A stretch of DNA of 64,000 bases from Paucibacter aquatile (GTDB lineage: Bacteria; Pseudomonadota; Gammaproteobacteria; Burkholderiales; Burkholderiaceae_C). The notes under the pieces were generated by a model. It did not search any database. It saw only the letters and a program-made list of their open reading frames with translations, and was not told the origin of the DNA. This document shows, in pieces, positions 33,140 to 42,235 of this stretch. The translations under genes and the position numbers were made by a program. The stretch's first letter is position 1; every line of letters starts with the position of its first letter. The stretch is taken from assembly GCF_002885975.1 (NCBI RefSeq), contig NZ_POSP01000001.1:682001-746000 (forward strand), read 5' to 3'.

Positions 33140-33553
33140 TCAGCCGAGCTCGCCGTCCAGATAAAACCAAGCCCCGTTCTCACGCACAAAGCGGCTGCGT
33201 TCCTGCAGGCGCTGGGCCCGCCCGCCGAGCTTGCAGCGGGCCACAAACTCCACCCAGGCATGGTCAGCGTCGAGCTGGCCATGCTTTTTCACCTCCAGGC
33301 CCAGCCATTTCAGGCCCGGCTCATTGGGGCTCAGCTCGGCCGGCCGTGTGCTGGCATGCCAAGTCGCTTGCAGATAGGCCAGCTCATCGAGCACATAGGC
33401 GCTGTAGCGCGAGCGCATGAGGGTCTCGGCGCTGTCGGCTGACAGCTCGCCGCTGGCGGCAAACTGGGCGTGCAGCCGGCCACAGCAGTGGCGGTAGGAG
33501 GCGGCGCGGCCGCAGGGGCAGGGCAGGTCTTCGGTGGCTTTCATCGGCCGCAT
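33140..33553 (-). CDS. ychJ: YchJ-family protein (UPF0225) with SEC-C zinc motif
   Basis: A 137-residue protein with the N-terminal SEC-C zinc motif CPCGRAASYRHCCGRLH and an NTF2-like core containing AETLMRSRYSAYVL, ATWHASTRP and WVEFVARCK. This is the YchJ/UPF0225 family, of unknown function. Two starts are possible: ATG at 33553 and ATG at 33544 (MKATED); neither has a clear ribosome binding site. It is divergent from uvrD, whose ATG is only 25 bp away, so the promoters must overlap. Confidence 0.9.
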   Translation of the reverse strand: MRPMKATEDLPCPCGRAASYRHCCGRLHAQFAASGELSADSAETLMRSRYSAYVLDELAYLQATWHASTRPAELSPNEPGLKWLGLEVKKHGQLDADHAWVEFVARCKLGGRAQRLQERSRFVRENGAWFYLDGELG

Positions 33554-33578
33554 GATGCCGCAAACCTAAAATGCGGCG

Positions 33579-36074
33579 ATGAACCTGCCTCATGACCCGC
33601 GCCCCGAAGCCCCGCCCGAAGAACTGAACGAGGACCTGTTCGCCGCCGCCGAAGGCCCGGACACCCATCAGCTGGCCGCCGAGGCGGCGGAAAACGCCGG
33701 TCAGGCCTTGGCCTCCAGCGGCCTGCTCAAGAACCTCAACCCCGAGCAGTACGCCGCCGTGACCCTGGGCCAGGAGCCGGCCCTGATCCTGGCCGGCGCC
33801 GGCTCGGGCAAGACCCGGGTGCTGACCACCCGCATCGCCTGGCTGATGCAGACCGGCCAGCTGACCCCGGGCAGCGTGATGGCCGTGACCTTCACCAACA
33901 AGGCCTCCAAGGAAATGCAGACGCGCCTGGGCGCCATGCTGCCGGTCAATGTGCGCGGCATGTGGATCGGCACCTTCCACGGCCTGTGCAACCGCTTCCT
34001 GCGCGCGCACTGGAAGCTGGCCGGCCTGCCGCAAGGCTTCCAGATCCTCGATGCATCGGACTCTGTCTCGGCCATCAAGCGCGTCATCAAGGCCATGAAG
34101 CTCGATGAAGAGCGCTTCGTGCCCAAGCAGGTCAGCTGGTTCATCGCCGGCGCCAAGGAAGACGCGCAGCGCCCCGGCGACATCGAGCCGCGCGACGAGC
34201 AGACCAAGACCCTGATCGAGATATACAAGGCCTACGAAGACCAGTGCCAGCGCGAAGGCGTGATCGACTTCGCCGAGCTGATGCTGCGCTCCTACGAGCT
34301 GATGCGCGACAACCCGGCCGTGCGCGACCATTACCAGCGCCGCTTCAGCCACATCCTGGTCGATGAGTTCCAGGACACCAACAAGCTGCAATACGCCTGG
34401 CTCAAGATGTTCGCGCCCCCGGGCCGCGGCCAGGGCGTGATGGCCGTGGGCGACGACGACCAGAGCATCTACGCCTTCCGCGGCGCGCGGGTCGGCAATA
34501 TGGCCGATTTCGAGCGCGAGTACCGCGTCAAGAAGGTCATCAAGCTGGAGCAGAACTACCGCAGCTACTCCAACATCCTCGATTCCGCCAACGAGCTGAT
34601 CAGCCGCAACAGCCGCCGCCTGGGCAAGACCCTGCGCACCGATGCCGGCCCGGGTGAGCCGGTGCGGGTGTATGAAGCCGCCAGCGATTTCGCCGAGGCC
34701 CAGTGGCTGATCGAAGAAGCCCAGGCCCTGCACCGTGCCGGCATCGACCGCAAGGAAATCGCCGTGCTCTACCGCAGCAATGCGCAGTCACGGGTGATCG
34801 AGTCGGCGCTCTTCAATGCCGGCATTCCGTACCGTGTGTACGGCGGCCTGCGCTTCTTCGAGCGGGCGGAAGTGAAGCATGCGCTCTCCTACCTGCGCCT
34901 GCTTGAGAACCCCAACGACGACACCAGCTTCCTGCGCGTGGTCAATTTCCCGACCCGCGGCATCGGCGCGCGCGCCATCGAGCTGCTGCAGGACGCCGCC
35001 CGCATGTCCGGCCGCAGCCTGTACCAGAGCGTGGGTGCGGTGGCCGGCAAGGCGGGCAGCAATCTGCAGGCCTTCACCGGCCTGATCGATTCGACCCGCA
35101 ACCTGACCCAGGGCCACACCCTGCGCGAGATCATCGAGCAGATCCTGGAGATCTCCGGCCTCAATGAGTTCTACCGCAACGACAAGGACGGCGCCGAGCG
35201 CCTGGAGAACTTGGGCGAACTGATCAACGCCGCCGAAGCCTTTGTCACGCAAGAGGGCTTCGGCAAGGACGCCGTGGCTCTGCCGGTCGATGAACTCTCG
35301 CCCGGCGCCATCTCGGAGGGATTCCCGGCAGCGGTTGCGCCCGCCAACTTCACGCCCGATGCCGAGACCGGCGAGATCATGTCGCCCCTGGCTGCCTTCC
35401 TGACCCATGCCTCGCTGGAGGCCGGCGACAACCAGGCGCAAGCCGGCCAGGACGCTGTGCAGCTGATGACGGTGCACTCCAGCAAGGGCCTGGAGTTCGA
35501 CGCCGTCTTCATCACCGGCCTGGAAGAAGGCCTGTTCCCGCACGAGAACTCCATGTCCGACAGCGACGGCCTGGAGGAAGAGCGCCGCCTGATGTATGTG
35601 GCCATCACCCGCGCCCGCCAGCGCCTCTACCTGGCCTTCAGCCAGACCCGCATGCTGCACGGCCAGACCCGCTACAACGTCAAGAGCCGCTTCTTCGATG
35701 AGCTGCCGGAGCACGCGCTCAAGTGGCTGACCCCGCGCAACCAGGGCTTCGGCTCCGGCTTCGCCAAGGAGTATCAGAGCGCCTGGGAACGCGGTTCGGG
35801 CCTCAAGTCGGTGGTCGGCGCCGGCCGGGTCGAGAAGCCCGCCTACGACACCACGCCGGTGCCCAAGAGCATGAAGCAGGCCGCCGCCCAGAAGGTGGCC
35901 GACGAGCATGGCGGCCTCAAGGTTGGCAAGGGCGTGTTTCACACCAAGTTCGGCGAGGGCGTCTTGCTAACGCTGGAAGGCAGTGGCGCCGATGCCCGCG
36001 CGCAGGTCAACTTCGGCCGCCACGGCATGAAGTGGCTGGCGCTGTCGGTGGCCAAGCTGACGCCGATTGATTGA
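33579..36074 (+). CDS. uvrD: ATP-dependent DNA helicase UvrD/PcrA type
   Basis: An 831-residue superfamily 1 helicase. Motif I is GAGSGKT at residues 73-79, Ia VTFTNKASKEM, II VDEFQDTN, III VGDDDQSIYAFRGA, IV EQNYRS, V TVHSSKGLEFD and VI VAITRARQRLYL, all intact. The last 60 residues form the Tudor-like C-terminal domain that binds RNA polymerase in PcrA/UvrD. The enzyme unwinds 3'-5' in nucleotide excision and mismatch repair. The first 50 residues are an acidic, Ala/Pro-rich extension before the helicase core. Confidence 0.95.
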   Translation: MNLPHDPRPEAPPEELNEDLFAAAEGPDTHQLAAEAAENAGQALASSGLLKNLNPEQYAAVTLGQEPALILAGAGSGKTRVLTTRIAWLMQTGQLTPGSVMAVTFTNKASKEMQTRLGAMLPVNVRGMWIGTFHGLCNRFLRAHWKLAGLPQGFQILDASDSVSAIKRVIKAMKLDEERFVPKQVSWFIAGAKEDAQRPGDIEPRDEQTKTLIEIYKAYEDQCQREGVIDFAELMLRSYELMRDNPAVRDHYQRRFSHILVDEFQDTNKLQYAWLKMFAPPGRGQGVMAVGDDDQSIYAFRGARVGNMADFEREYRVKKVIKLEQNYRSYSNILDSANELISRNSRRLGKTLRTDAGPGEPVRVYEAASDFAEAQWLIEEAQALHRAGIDRKEIAVLYRSNAQSRVIESALFNAGIPYRVYGGLRFFERAEVKHALSYLRLLENPNDDTSFLRVVNFPTRGIGARAIELLQDAARMSGRSLYQSVGAVAGKAGSNLQAFTGLIDSTRNLTQGHTLREIIEQILEISGLNEFYRNDKDGAERLENLGELINAAEAFVTQEGFGKDAVALPVDELSPGAISEGFPAAVAPANFTPDAETGEIMSPLAAFLTHASLEAGDNQAQAGQDAVQLMTVHSSKGLEFDAVFITGLEEGLFPHENSMSDSDGLEEERRLMYVAITRARQRLYLAFSQTRMLHGQTRYNVKSRFFDELPEHALKWLTPRNQGFGSGFAKEYQSAWERGSGLKSVVGAGRVEKPAYDTTPVPKSMKQAAAQKVADEHGGLKVGKGVFHTKFGEGVLLTLEGSGADARAQVNFGRHGMKWLALSVAKLTPID

Positions 36075-36111
36075 TTGGTTGGTTGGTTAAGGGGCTGCGC
36101 CCCTGGTTTGT

Positions 36112-36176
36112 GCGTAGTCCGTACGAGTCACTGGACTGTCATCTGCGGGTCACGTGGGTTTCACGGCCGCTACATA
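36112..36176 (+). promoter_or_regulatory. Pho-box-like tandem 11-bp repeats in front of the PhoX gene
   Basis: Four consecutive 11-bp units at 36123-36166 follow the pattern N3-(A/T/G)GTCA, with the last degenerate as TTTCA. The best pair is CTGTCATCTGCGGGTCAC (36136-36153). The upstream half matches the ppk promoter at 26 of 31 positions. A possible -10 is TACATA at 36171-36176. Position and target strongly suggest PhoB activation. Confidence 0.65.
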
Positions 36177-36224
36177 AGCTCTGGCGGATCCCTCAACCTG
36201 AGCTGATGCCAGCTGAAGCAAGCC

Positions 36225-38480
36225 ATGACCAAATCCAACGATGTCTCCGTTCGTGACTTCAACGAAGAAGACTCCAACACCTCTGCCAACCCGAGCTTCG
36301 ACAGCGTGCTCGCCGCACGCCTGAGCCGCCGCAACATCCTGCGCGGCTCCATCGGCAGCGTGGCCACGGCCGTGCTGGGTGGCGCGTCCCTGAGCGCCTG
36401 CGGTGGCGGCGACGATCCGGCGCCCGCACCGGCGCCGGCTCCTGCCCCCGCGCCGGCTCCTGCCGAAAAGCTGCTGGCCTTCACGGCCGTGGCCAAGAGC
36501 CTGGAAGACAAGGTCACCGTGCCGGCTGGTTACACCGCCACCGTCATTTACGCCCTGGGCGATCCGCTGCGGGCCGCCACCGCTGACTACAAGAACGACG
36601 GCACCGATGGTGACTTCGAGAACCGCGCCGGCGACCACCATGACGGCATGGAATGGTTCGGCTTGGGTGCTGACGGCAAGGCTTCGCTGACATCGAACGA
36701 CCGTGGCCTGCTGGCCATGAACCACGAAGCGACGACCGATGAAAAGCTGTCGTCCTTCTTCTTGCACGCTGATGGCGGCAAGAGCACGCTGCCGCGTCCG
36801 GCTGCGGAAGTTGACAAGGAAGTCAACATCCACGGCATCTCGGTCGTGGAAGTGAAGAAGGCTGCTGACGGCAAGTGGTCCTACACCAAAGACTCGGCCT
36901 TCAACTTCCGCCTGACGCCCTGGAGCGATGTTGAGCTGGGCGGCCCGCTGCGCGGCCATGCTCTGGCCAAGACCAAGTATTCGCCCACCGCCGTCAAGAC
37001 CCGCGGCACCATCAACAACTGCGGCACGGGCAAGTCGCCCTGGGGCAGCTTCCTGACCGGCGAAGAAAACTGGGCCGGCTACTTCTCTCGCGGCGCCGCT
37101 GACGATGCAGCCCGTGGCGACAAGTCGGTTGTGGCCCTGAAGCGTTATGGCAGCTCGCAAGGCGGTGCTTCGCGCCACGGCTGGGAAACCGCCGGCACCG
37201 ATGACAAGTACCAGCGCTTCAACATCAGCAAGACCGGCGTGTCAGCCGATGGCTCGGACGACTATCGCAACGAGCTGAATACCTACGGCTACATCGTCGA
37301 AATCGACGCCTACGACAAGACCAAGGCTGCCAAGAAGCGCAGCGCACTGGGTCGTTTCGCCCACGAAAGCGCTGTGTTCGGCAAGGCCGAGGCCGGCAAG
37401 CCCCTGGCGGTGTACATGGGTGACGACTCGCGCGGCGAGTACATCTACAAGTTTGTCAGCGAAGCCGTCTGGGACGCTGCCGACGCCACTCCGGCCAACC
37501 GCATCGCCGCTGGCGACAAGTACCTGGACAAGGGCAAGCTGTTCGTTGCCAAGTTCAATGCCGACGGCAAGGGCGAGTGGATCGAGCTGGCCATGAGCAA
37601 TGCCGCCATTGCTGCCTACGCCAACTACAAGTTCGCCGACCAAGCCGACATCTGCGTCAACACCCGTCTGGCTGCCGATGCCGTGGGTGCCACCAAGATG
37701 GACCGCCCGGAGTGGTGCTCGGTCAACCCGAAGAACGGCGAGATCTACTACGCGCTGACCAACAACAACGCTCGCCGCGTTGAGCCAGCCAGCGCCAAAG
37801 AGTTCGCCGTGGACAGCGCAAACCCCCGCGTCTACAACGACGTCAAGGGCACTTCCAGCATCCAGAATGGAAACTCCAACGGCCACATCCTGCGCCTGAA
37901 GGAAGACGCCGCTGGTGCAGCCGCCACGGGCTTCACCTGGGACGTGTACCTCTTCGGTGCCGAGTCCAGCGCTTCGCCTTCGACCATCAATCTGTCCAAT
38001 CTGACCGGCGACCAGGACTTCTCCAGCCCGGACGGCCTGGCCTTCAGCCCCTCGACCGGCATTTGCTGGATCCAGACCGATGACGGCGCCTACACCGACG
38101 TCACCAACTGCATGATGCTGGCGGCCCTGCCGGGCGCCGTCGGCGACGGTGCCAAGAAGACCTTGAGCTACACCAAGGCTGACGGCAGCAAGCTCAATGT
38201 CGACACCTACGTCGGCAAGGCTGCGTCCGCCGACACGCTCAAGCGCTTCCTGGTTGGTGCCAAGGACTGCGAGATCACCGGCCTGGCCGAGACGCCGGAC
38301 GGCAAGGCTCTGTTCGTCAACATCCAGCATCCGGGTGAAGGCACGTCCATGGCCAATATCGCTGACCCGACCAAGTACACCAGCCAATGGCCCAGCAACG
38401 CCGGCTACGGCGCCGGCAAGCGTCCCCGCTCGGCCACGGTGGTCATCACCAAGAACGACGGCGGCCGCATCGGTTCCTGA
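36225..38480 (+). CDS. phoX: PhoX-type alkaline phosphatase (DUF839), Tat-exported, probable lipoprotein
   Basis: A 751-residue phosphatase of the PhoX family, Ca2+/Fe3+-dependent enzymes that release phosphate from organic esters outside the cytoplasm. The Tat motif is LSRRNILRG near residue 43. A hydrophobic stretch then ends in LSAC, a lipobox, with the cysteine near 65, followed by GGGDD and a Pro-Ala repeat linker. Catalytic-type motifs are LAMNHEATT near 164 and SFLTGEENWAGYF near 275. DYYYALTNNN-like GEIYYALTNNNARR near 505 is also typical. Four Pho-box-like repeats precede it. Confidence 0.9.
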   Translation: MTKSNDVSVRDFNEEDSNTSANPSFDSVLAARLSRRNILRGSIGSVATAVLGGASLSACGGGDDPAPAPAPAPAPAPAPAEKLLAFTAVAKSLEDKVTVPAGYTATVIYALGDPLRAATADYKNDGTDGDFENRAGDHHDGMEWFGLGADGKASLTSNDRGLLAMNHEATTDEKLSSFFLHADGGKSTLPRPAAEVDKEVNIHGISVVEVKKAADGKWSYTKDSAFNFRLTPWSDVELGGPLRGHALAKTKYSPTAVKTRGTINNCGTGKSPWGSFLTGEENWAGYFSRGAADDAARGDKSVVALKRYGSSQGGASRHGWETAGTDDKYQRFNISKTGVSADGSDDYRNELNTYGYIVEIDAYDKTKAAKKRSALGRFAHESAVFGKAEAGKPLAVYMGDDSRGEYIYKFVSEAVWDAADATPANRIAAGDKYLDKGKLFVAKFNADGKGEWIELAMSNAAIAAYANYKFADQADICVNTRLAADAVGATKMDRPEWCSVNPKNGEIYYALTNNNARRVEPASAKEFAVDSANPRVYNDVKGTSSIQNGNSNGHILRLKEDAAGAAATGFTWDVYLFGAESSASPSTINLSNLTGDQDFSSPDGLAFSPSTGICWIQTDDGAYTDVTNCMMLAALPGAVGDGAKKTLSYTKADGSKLNVDTYVGKAASADTLKRFLVGAKDCEITGLAETPDGKALFVNIQHPGEGTSMANIADPTKYTSQWPSNAGYGAGKRPRSATVVITKNDGGRIGS

Positions 38481-38535
38481 TGAGATTCTCCGCTTGCGGC
38501 ACCCTCGGGTGTCGCAAGTGGATGCCTGAGTGAAC

Positions 38536-38573
38536 AAAGACAAAGCCCCGGCATGCCGGGGCTTTGTCTTTTT
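38536..38573. terminator. Strong bidirectional intrinsic terminator
   Basis: An inverted repeat centred on GCATGC (38551-38556) has arms AAAGACAAAGCCCCG and CGGGGCTTTGTCTTT, with A and T tracts at the two ends. It ends both phoX and the convergent aldolase gene. Confidence 0.93.
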
Positions 38574-38603
38574 GGGGCCGGCGATGCTGGCGCTGCAGGC
38601 TGC

Positions 38604-39242
38604 TCAGCGCTCGGCCGCCTGCCAGGCTTGCACCAACTCTCTCGCCCGTTCGCCCACCACGCTCGCGCTGTCACCCGCGCGGTAGATCGCCGAGCCCAGG
38701 CCGGCGCCCGTGGCACCGGCGCGGCGGTAGGCCGCCAGGTTGTGCAGGCCCATGCCGCCGACCGGGTAGATCAGGGCCTCGGGCAAGACCGTGCGCCAGG
38801 CCCGCAAGGCCTCGGGCGGCAGGGCGTCGTTGGGAAAGGCCTTGAGCGCATGGGCACCCGCGCGCAGCGCCGCAAAGGCCTCGCTGACCGTGGCCACGCC
38901 GGGCATGGTCCACAGGCCCAGGCCCACGCTGTGGCGCACCAGATCGGGGTCCAGATGGGGCGAGATGGCCAGCGTGCCGCCGGCCTCGCTCAAAGCGTCC
39001 GCCTGCTCGGGCCTCAGCACCGTGCCGGCGCCCAGGTGCGCATCGGCCGGCAGGGCCTGGCGCATCAGGCTCAGGGCCTGCAAGGCACCGGGGCGGTTCA
39101 GCGGCACCTCGATCAGGCGCAGGCCGGCCGCGTACAGGGCCAGGCCGACTTCGGCCGCTTCTTCGGGCTGCAGGCCGCGCAAGATGGCGACCAGGGGCGG
39201 GTAGGCGGGCGTGGGTGCAAAGGGGTTGGTGTTCGCTTTCAT
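38604..39242 (-). CDS. dgoA: 2-dehydro-3-deoxy-6-phosphogalactonate aldolase
   Basis: A 212-residue KDPG/KDPGal aldolase that splits 2-keto-3-deoxy-6-phosphogalactonate into pyruvate and glyceraldehyde 3-phosphate. E45 in LIEVPLNRPG and the Schiff-base lysine K134 in ALKAFPND are present. The phosphate-binding GAGTVL and YPVGGM segments match. The phrase EVPLNRP is the DgoA form, whereas Eda usually has EVTLRT, so the galactonate enzyme is preferred. The ATG at 39242 lies 10 bp after dgoK. It ends the dgoK-dgoA unit. Confidence 0.9.
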   Translation of the reverse strand: MKANTNPFAPTPAYPPLVAILRGLQPEEAAEVGLALYAAGLRLIEVPLNRPGALQALSLMRQALPADAHLGAGTVLRPEQADALSEAGGTLAISPHLDPDLVRHSVGLGLWTMPGVATVSEAFAALRAGAHALKAFPNDALPPEALRAWRTVLPEALIYPVGGMGLHNLAAYRRAGATGAGLGSAIYRAGDSASVVGERARELVQAWQAAER

Positions 39243-39252
39243 CGCGGTCCTT

Positions 39253-40275
39253 TCATTCGCCCAGGCCTTCGAGCGCACGCAGCGCGGCCAGATGCGCCTC
39301 GCGCGGGTCCAGGCATTGCAGGCTCAGGCTCAGTCGTTCGGCAGCGCGTGCATACCAGGCGCAGAGCCGTGCCTCGCCCACGGCCAGCAAGGGCAGGGCG
39401 CGCAGGGCAGGCTGGCGCCGCAACTGGCCCAGCTCGCTGCCGATCAGCAGGCCCGAGAGGCGGGCCGCCGCCTGCAGGCGCAGCGCGTCCACAGCGCTGC
39501 CTGGTGTGTGGGGCGGTGGTGCCAGCAAGGCCTCGGCGCGCACGCGGAAGAGCTGGGCCAGCAGCGATGAAGCATCGTCCTGCGCCCAGTCCACACCTTG
39601 ATCAAAACCTTGCTGGGCCAGCGGGTGCTCGAGCAGGGGCAGGGTGCTGTCGATCAGGCTGCCCAAAGCGCCCTGCTGGCTCAGCAGGCGGAACAGCTCG
39701 CCGGTCATGAAGGTCTGGAAGCTCTGCACCTGGGCCAGGCCCCGATCGCTGCGCAGATGCGCCCATTTGCTGTGCGTGCCGGGCAGGATGAACAGGGCTT
39801 CATCGCCCGCCGCCGTGCCGCTGGCTTGCCAATGCCGCCAGGCGCCCAGCAGCTGGGTTTCTTCGCCGCGCATCACATCGGCCGGGCCGGCTTCGGGCAG
39901 CTGGCTCAGGCCGGGCAAGAGGCGCAGGCGCGGCGGCTCGGCGCACACCATGCGGGCGGCGGGCCAGTCCAGATCCAAGGCCTGCGCGCCCAGCTGATCC
40001 AGCGCCAAGGGCACCGGCAGGTAAGGCGCTTCACGCCAACCGAGGCGGCTGCCGATCATGCCGGACAGCCACACCGTGCGCGGGCCCTGGCGCAGCCAGT
40101 CGCCGATGAAGCCGGTCAGCTCGGCGCCGAAATCGCGGCGCTGCCCGGGCTTGCAGTTCAGCGCGGCGTGCAGCACGCCGGCCTGGTCGTGGCGCTCGGC
40201 CAGCAGCTGGCCGTTTTCATCAAGCGCATAGGCGCGCCGGCTGCTGCTGCCCCAGTCAATTGCTATACATCTCAT
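39253..40275 (-). CDS. dgoK: 2-dehydro-3-deoxygalactonokinase
   Basis: A 340-residue DgoK that phosphorylates 2-keto-3-deoxygalactonate at C6. The family signature MRCIAIDWGSSSRRAYALD at the N-terminus and FILPGTHSKWAHL, with FMTGELFRLLSQQG, are present. The ATG at 40275 is preferred over a GTG seven codons earlier because GGGG lies 8 bases before it. It is the first gene of the dgoK-dgoA unit and is divergent from the dehydratase operon, with a LacI-type palindrome between them. Confidence 0.93.
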   Translation of the reverse strand: MRCIAIDWGSSSRRAYALDENGQLLAERHDQAGVLHAALNCKPGQRRDFGAELTGFIGDWLRQGPRTVWLSGMIGSRLGWREAPYLPVPLALDQLGAQALDLDWPAARMVCAEPPRLRLLPGLSQLPEAGPADVMRGEETQLLGAWRHWQASGTAAGDEALFILPGTHSKWAHLRSDRGLAQVQSFQTFMTGELFRLLSQQGALGSLIDSTLPLLEHPLAQQGFDQGVDWAQDDASSLLAQLFRVRAEALLAPPPHTPGSAVDALRLQAAARLSGLLIGSELGQLRRQPALRALPLLAVGEARLCAWYARAAERLSLSLQCLDPREAHLAALRALEGLGE

Positions 40276-40333
40276 CGTAAACCCCAGTCTGTTCACGGGC
40301 CGTGGCCCTTGTCATGCAGCGCGAAGCTGCGCA

Positions 40334-40357
40334 CAATGAGATAACGTTAACACATTG
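40334..40357. promoter_or_regulatory. LacI-type operator between dgoK and the dehydratase operon (site A)
   Basis: This 24-bp sequence is palindromic at 20 of 24 positions, centred on TAACGTTA at 40342-40349. The CG at the exact centre is typical of LacI-family operators. Its core GATAACGTTAACACATT (40340-40356) recurs with few changes at 51754-51770 and 62578-62594. It lies 58 bp before dgoK and 71 bp before the dehydratase. Confidence 0.7.
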
Positions 40358-40428
40358 CAATCACAGCTGTCCGGAAGGCGGGTGTGGATGCGTTCAAGAA
40401 CAGGCTCAAGCAGCAAAGGCGGCCCCGC

Positions 40429-42195
40429 ATGTCGAACGATTCGAACAGCAACAACAACGGCAACGACAGCCACAACAAGAAACCGGCGCGCCGCTCCCAG
40501 CACTGGTTCGGTGGCAACAGCAAGGACGGCTTCATCCACCGCTCCTGGATGCGCAACCAAGGCCTGGGCAGCGAGGCCTTCGACGGCCGGCCCATCATCG
40601 GCATCTGCAACAGCGGCTCCGATCTCGTGCCCTGCAACGCCCACTTCCGCGGCCTGGTCGACAAGGTGCGCGAAGGCATCCTGCAAGCCGGCGGCGTGCC
40701 GCTGGAGTTCCCGGCCATGGCCCTGGGCGAGAGCAATCTGCGCCCCACGGCCATGCTGTTTCGGAACCTCGCCGCCATGGAGGTGGAAGAGTCCATCCGC
40801 GCCAACCCCATGGACGGTGTGGTGCTCATGGTCGGCTGCGACAAGACCACCCCGGCCCTGCTGATGGGTGCGGCCAGCGTCAATCTACCCACCCTGGTGC
40901 TCTCGGGCGGCGCCATGCTCAACGGCCGCTACCGCGGCCAGGCCATCGGCTCGGGCACCCATGTCTGGAAGTTCTCTGAGGCGGTGCGCGCCGGCCAGAT
41001 GAGCGAAGCCCAGTTCCGCAGCGCCGAGGCCTGCATGTCGCGCAGCGCCGGCCACTGCATGACCATGGGCACCGCCTCCACCATGGCCTGCATGGTCGAA
41101 GCCCTGGGCATCGCCATGCCCGACAACGCGGCTCTGCCGGCCGTGGACGCGCGCCGCCACGAGCTGGCCCGCCAGGTCGGGCGCCGCATCGTCGCCCTGG
41201 TGCAAGAGAACCGCCGGCCCAGCGACATCCTGACCCGCGAGGCCTTCGAGAACGCCATCCGCGTCAACGCCGCCATCGGCGGCTCCACCAATGCCGTCAT
41301 CCATCTGCTGGCCCTGGCCGGCCGCCTCGGTGTGCCGCTGAACCTGGACGATTGGGACCGCCTCGGCCGCGATGTGCCCACCCTGGTGGACCTGCTGCCC
41401 GCCGGCCGTTTCCTGATGGAAGAGTTCTGCTATGCCGGCGGCCTGCCCGTGGTGATGCGCCGCCTGGCCGAGGCCGGCCTGCTGCACCGGGAGGCGCCCA
41501 GTGTGGCCGGCGGCGCCATCGGCCCGCACATCGAGGCGGCCGAGTGCTTTGACGACGAAGTCATCCGCCCGCTCGAGCGCCCCGTGGTAGCCCAGGGCGG
41601 CATCGCCGTGCTGCGCGGCAATCTGGCGCCCGATGGCGCGGTGATCAAGGTCTCGGCCGCCTCGCCGGCCCTGATGCAGCACACCGGCCGCGCCGTGGTG
41701 TTCGAGACCATCGAGGACTACAAGGCCCGCATCGACGACCCCGCGCTGGACATCGACGCCAGCTCCATCATGGTGCTCAAGAACTGCGGCCCCAAGGGCT
41801 ACCCCGGCATGGCCGAGGTCGGCAATATGGGCCTGCCGCCCAAGCTGCTGGCGCAGGGCGTGAGCGACATGATCCGCCTGTCCGACGCGCGCATGAGCGG
41901 CACCGCCTACGGCACCGTGGTCCTGCATGTCGCGCCCGAGGCCGCGGCCGGCGGCCCGCTGGCCCTGGTGCAAAGCGGCGACCTGATCACCCTCGATGTG
42001 GCCGAGCGCCGCCTGCATCTGCATGTGGACGAAGCCACCCTGGCCGAGCGCTGCAAGGCCTGGGCGCCGCCGCCCAAGCCGGCCTCGGGTTGGGCCCGCT
42101 TGTATGTGGACCATGTGCTGCAGGCCGACAAAGGCGCGGACATGGATTTCTTGGTCGGCCAACGTGGCGACCATGTGGCGCGCGAATCCCATTGA
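40429..42195 (+). CDS. IlvD/Edd-family sugar-acid dehydratase
   Basis: A 588-residue Fe-S dehydratase. The expected cluster cysteines are C60 in GICNSGSDLVPCN, C137 in VGCDKTTP and the Cys in RSAGHCMTMGT near 205. SGTAYGTVVLH near the C-terminus is typical. It belongs to the branch acting on pentonates and hexonates (arabinonate, xylonate, galactonate), not dihydroxyacid dehydratase. With dgoK and dgoA next to it, galactonate is the likely substrate, giving 2-keto-3-deoxygalactonate. The N-terminus is rich in Asn and Ser. ATG at 40429 has AAAGG upstream; an earlier GTG is possible. Confidence 0.85.
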   Translation: MSNDSNSNNNGNDSHNKKPARRSQHWFGGNSKDGFIHRSWMRNQGLGSEAFDGRPIIGICNSGSDLVPCNAHFRGLVDKVREGILQAGGVPLEFPAMALGESNLRPTAMLFRNLAAMEVEESIRANPMDGVVLMVGCDKTTPALLMGAASVNLPTLVLSGGAMLNGRYRGQAIGSGTHVWKFSEAVRAGQMSEAQFRSAEACMSRSAGHCMTMGTASTMACMVEALGIAMPDNAALPAVDARRHELARQVGRRIVALVQENRRPSDILTREAFENAIRVNAAIGGSTNAVIHLLALAGRLGVPLNLDDWDRLGRDVPTLVDLLPAGRFLMEEFCYAGGLPVVMRRLAEAGLLHREAPSVAGGAIGPHIEAAECFDDEVIRPLERPVVAQGGIAVLRGNLAPDGAVIKVSAASPALMQHTGRAVVFETIEDYKARIDDPALDIDASSIMVLKNCGPKGYPGMAEVGNMGLPPKLLAQGVSDMIRLSDARMSGTAYGTVVLHVAPEAAAGGPLALVQSGDLITLDVAERRLHLHVDEATLAERCKAWAPPPKPASGWARLYVDHVLQADKGADMDFLVGQRGDHVARESH

Positions 42196-42235
42196 TTCCC
42201 ATCGATCTGAGCCACCCGCAGTCACGACACCCGCG

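Noticed and set aside
36418..36470. Tandem repeat of GCGCCGGCTCC-like units in the phoX gene
   Set aside because: It encodes the Pro-Ala linker after the signal region; an ordinary low-complexity linker, not a mobile repeat or CRISPR.
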